Below, in pieces: positions 15,052 to 16,150 of a stretch of DNA of 16,150 nucleotides. The stretch covers positions 1 through 16,150 of the forward strand of contig JAOZLU010000098.1 in NCBI GenBank assembly GCA_029934695.1, in the 5' to 3' direction. Each line of letters begins with the position of its first letter. Position 1 is the first letter of the stretch. Source of the stretch: Desulfobacterales bacterium (GTDB lineage: Bacteria > Desulfobacterota > Desulfobacteria > Desulfobacterales > 4be13). Under the pieces are notes generated by a model, which did no database searches, was not told the DNA's origin, and saw only the letters and a program-made list of their open reading frames with translations. The position numbers and the translations under genes were made by a program.

Positions 15052-15091
15052 GACCGAATCGTCCGCAGTTTCGCGTTCAGGCGATTCGGTC
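15052..15091 (+). terminator. Strong hairpin downstream of the fusion gene, possible terminator
   Basis: GACCGAATCG (15052-15061) and CGATTCGGTC (15082-15091) pair perfectly around a 20-base loop, 40 bases past the stop codon. No T-run follows, so it is not a textbook intrinsic terminator. It may instead cap the mRNA 3' end or be an operator. Confidence 0.4.
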
Positions 15092-15113
15092 ACCGGGATA
15101 TGCAAACTTTTGC

Positions 15114-15142
15114 TTGACATATAGTCATCGTTTTTATATTGT
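15114..15142 (+). promoter_or_regulatory. Candidate sigma-70-like promoter in the non-coding stretch
   Basis: A perfect TTGACA (15114-15119), a 17-base spacer and TATTGT (15137-15142; 4 of 6) precede only inverted repeats for the next 500 bases. It could drive the gene at 15650 through a very long leader, or a non-coding RNA. Confidence 0.45.
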
Positions 15143-15193
15143 CATATTTTATGTCAGAAAAAACGTACAGGACAAAAGTTGTGGGACGGAAGA

Positions 15194-15251
15194 GAAACCA
15201 GACTTTTCCCCCGAATGAGGCGGTTTTCCATACTGGGAAAAGCCGGGTTTC
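15194..15251. repeat. Inverted repeat of the GAAACC...GGTTTC type
   Basis: GAAACCAGACTTTTCCC (15194-15210) and GGGAAAAGCCGGGTTTC (15235-15251) pair at 15 of 17 positions around a 24-base loop. It resembles dispersed AGAAACCCGGTTTCT repeats found in several bacterial phyla. A T-rich tail follows at 15252-15270. Confidence 0.7.
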
Positions 15252-15325
15252 TTTGAAGATATTTTTTGTTCTGCACACGGTCGGAAACATCAGGAATAAG
15301 TGACATATTTTATATTAAAAAAAAA

Positions 15326-15433
15326 CTGATTATAACGGATTTAGGAAGTCTCCCATGAACGTGCATGGGAGGTCACGGGCATGTTCTCACGTTCACGGGC
15401 ACATTCACGGGCCTCTAAAATCGTTATGATCAG
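15326..15433. mobile_element. MITE-like element, copy 3 of 4 (108 bp)
   Basis: The left end CTGATTATAACGGATTTAGG and the inverted right end CTGATCATAACGATTTTAG are imperfect terminal repeats. The core has its own perfect 8-bp hairpin, CTCCCATG (15350-15357) with CATGGGAG (15364-15371), and a repeated TCACGGGC motif. It is flanked by A-runs; only TAAAAAAA separates it from copy 4. Confidence 0.75.
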
Positions 15434-15441
15434 TAAAAAAA

Positions 15442-15620
15442 CTGATTGTAACGGATGCGGGGAGGGCCACAGGGGCGGCATATTTGCGGCATTTGCGGTC
15501 ACAGGCAGATATGACAGCGGATTTCAGGATGAAATGGATATCCGTTTCATCCTCCGATCCGCTGTCATATTTCCGGGATGACAGCCCGGGAGAGTCCTCC
15601 CCTAAAAGCGTCATAATCAG
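15442..15620. mobile_element. MITE-like element, copy 4 of 4 (179 bp)
   Basis: The left end CTGATTGTAACGGATGCGG plus GGAGG and the inverted right end CTGATTATGACGCTTTTAGG plus GGAGG define it. It carries the same internal palindrome as copy 1. Its right end is 29 bases before the ATG at 15650, so it lies directly in front of that gene's ribosome site. Confidence 0.8.
15509..15570. repeat. 62-bp palindrome inside MITE copy 4
   Basis: The arms are symmetric around GGATATCC (15536-15543). They read ATATGACAGCGGAT, four variable positions, then AGGATGAAA; about 29 of 33 positions match between arms. There is no unpaired loop, so it could extrude as a cruciform or fold into a long RNA hairpin. 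Confidence 0.85.
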
Positions 15621-15649
15621 AGAAAAAGGATTGAAAAGGATTGAAATTG

Positions 15650-16150
15650 ATGAAGAAATCGAATGTGAAAGCTCACAAAAAAACTATTTTGGGTAAATTG
15701 CGGGAAGCCGGACCAAAAGGGCTGAACAAAAGTCAGCTGGGAATCAGGTCATCGAAAACTTTAAAAAATAAGGCACTCGAAGAACTTAACAAGGACCGGA
15801 TCATAGCGAATTTGGGGAGTACCAAAAAAACACAGTACGTTTTAAAGAAATTCGACACCCCTTTGGAAATTGCCTGCGAGATCATTGAGAAAAAAGCCAC
15901 TGATCAAATGGCCCTGTTCAGTCAGACAGCACTTGTCAAGGATTGTCCTTCAGGAAAAGTTCGCAATCATGCAAAGAAGGCTGTTGACTGGCTGGTTAAA
16001 GAAAAAAAGTTGTTAAATCTGAAGTACGGTAAAAATATGCTTTATATGCATATTTCCGCTGTTCAGGCATTTACTTCCCCTGCTAAAGAAACCGAACCCG
16101 TCGCCAGCCCGGTTGAATCATCTTCTCCTCCTGCTGAGGCCGAACCCGTC
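15650..16150 (+). CDS. Protein with two winged-helix-like segments and a Pro-rich tail, 3' end outside the window
   Basis: The frame opens with ATG at 15650, nine bases after AAGGA, and runs to the last base (167 codons, no stop). Residues about 9-65 (ILGKLREAGPKGLNKSQLG, then KALEELNKDRIIANLG and a TQYVLKKF wing) look like a winged helix. Residues about 70-136 repeat the plan (IIEKKATDQMALFSQ, VDWLVKEKKLLNLKYG and an MLYMHI wing). From residue about 140 a low-complexity linker begins (ETEPVASPVESSSPPAEAEPV), so another domain should follow beyond the edge. It is a likely DNA-binding or adaptor protein, but the family is not recognised. The gene starts 29 bases after MITE copy 4, which therefore forms part of its leader or promoter. 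Confidence 0.7.
   Translation, partial: MKKSNVKAHKKTILGKLREAGPKGLNKSQLGIRSSKTLKNKALEELNKDRIIANLGSTKKTQYVLKKFDTPLEIACEIIEKKATDQMALFSQTALVKDCPSGKVRNHAKKAVDWLVKEKKLLNLKYGKNMLYMHISAVQAFTSPAKETEPVASPVESSSPPAEAEPV

Larger units (their letters stand above)
15012..15649. other. Gene-free 638-bp stretch of stacked inverted repeats
   Basis: The stretch contains a 10-bp-stem hairpin, a good sigma-70-like promoter pattern, a GAAACC-type inverted repeat and two adjacent MITE-like elements. Short open frames here arise from the palindromes. Between the named features (15143-15190 and 15255-15325) the sequence is AT-rich with no recognisable element. Confidence 0.6.

Noticed and set aside
15334..15620. CRISPR-like array suggested by repeated TCACGGGC and AACGGAT motifs
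   Set aside because: Spacing is irregular, the repeats are inverted and not direct, and they are explained by two short elements with inverted ends.

Overview
The window looks like part of a large, repeat-rich genome of a Gram-negative bacterium. My best guess is Desulfobacterota (Desulfobacterales, Desulfonema-like). This is an inference from gene style: a long lipoprotein with TPR-like and Ig-like parts, a FadL/PorV-like porin, an AAA-like ATPase with a PD-(D/E)XK tail, a C13/caspase-like protease with a dockerin tail, a beta-lactamase/S41 fusion, and many palindromic intergenic repeats. No rRNA, tRNA, CRISPR array or transposase gene was seen.

Layout. 1-4.8 kb is visibly AT-rich. It holds a 5'-truncated UPF0175-type gene, a 1015-residue lipoprotein (+) and a convergent five-helix membrane protein (-) with in-frame tandem repeats at its start. 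From 4.9 kb base composition becomes clearly GC-richer. An outer-membrane beta-barrel gene (+) at 4.9-6.3 kb is followed by a block on the minus strand: two almost identical 528-residue ATPase/nuclease-like genes on a tandem 1672-bp duplication (7551-10894), then a protease/dockerin gene whose 5' half is missing exactly at the edge of the duplication. About 50 bp covering the 3' end of the barrel gene recur, slightly degraded, on the far side of this block (11408-11456). A 1104-residue exported protein (+, 11.7-15.0 kb) joins two copies of an unnamed beta-rich domain to a serine beta-lactamase-like domain, a PDZ domain and an S41-type domain that appears to lack its nucleophile. The window ends inside a gene with two winged-helix-like segments.

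Non-coding structure is the other strong theme. Four short elements (6363-6524, 11112-11308, 15326-15433, 15442-15620) share a terminal inverted repeat close to CTGATTATAACGGAT and have no coding capacity, so they behave like a MITE family. Two of them carry the same long internal palindrome; the other two have different cores. A second dispersed motif with a CCCAGG/CCTGGG stem marks all three edges of the ATPase duplication.

Functional links are limited. The ATPase pair and protease fragment are co-oriented and could once have formed one unit. The lipoprotein, barrel and beta-lactamase/S41 protein all carry export signals. Nothing in the sequence proves a shared pathway. All matches and identities were read by eye.
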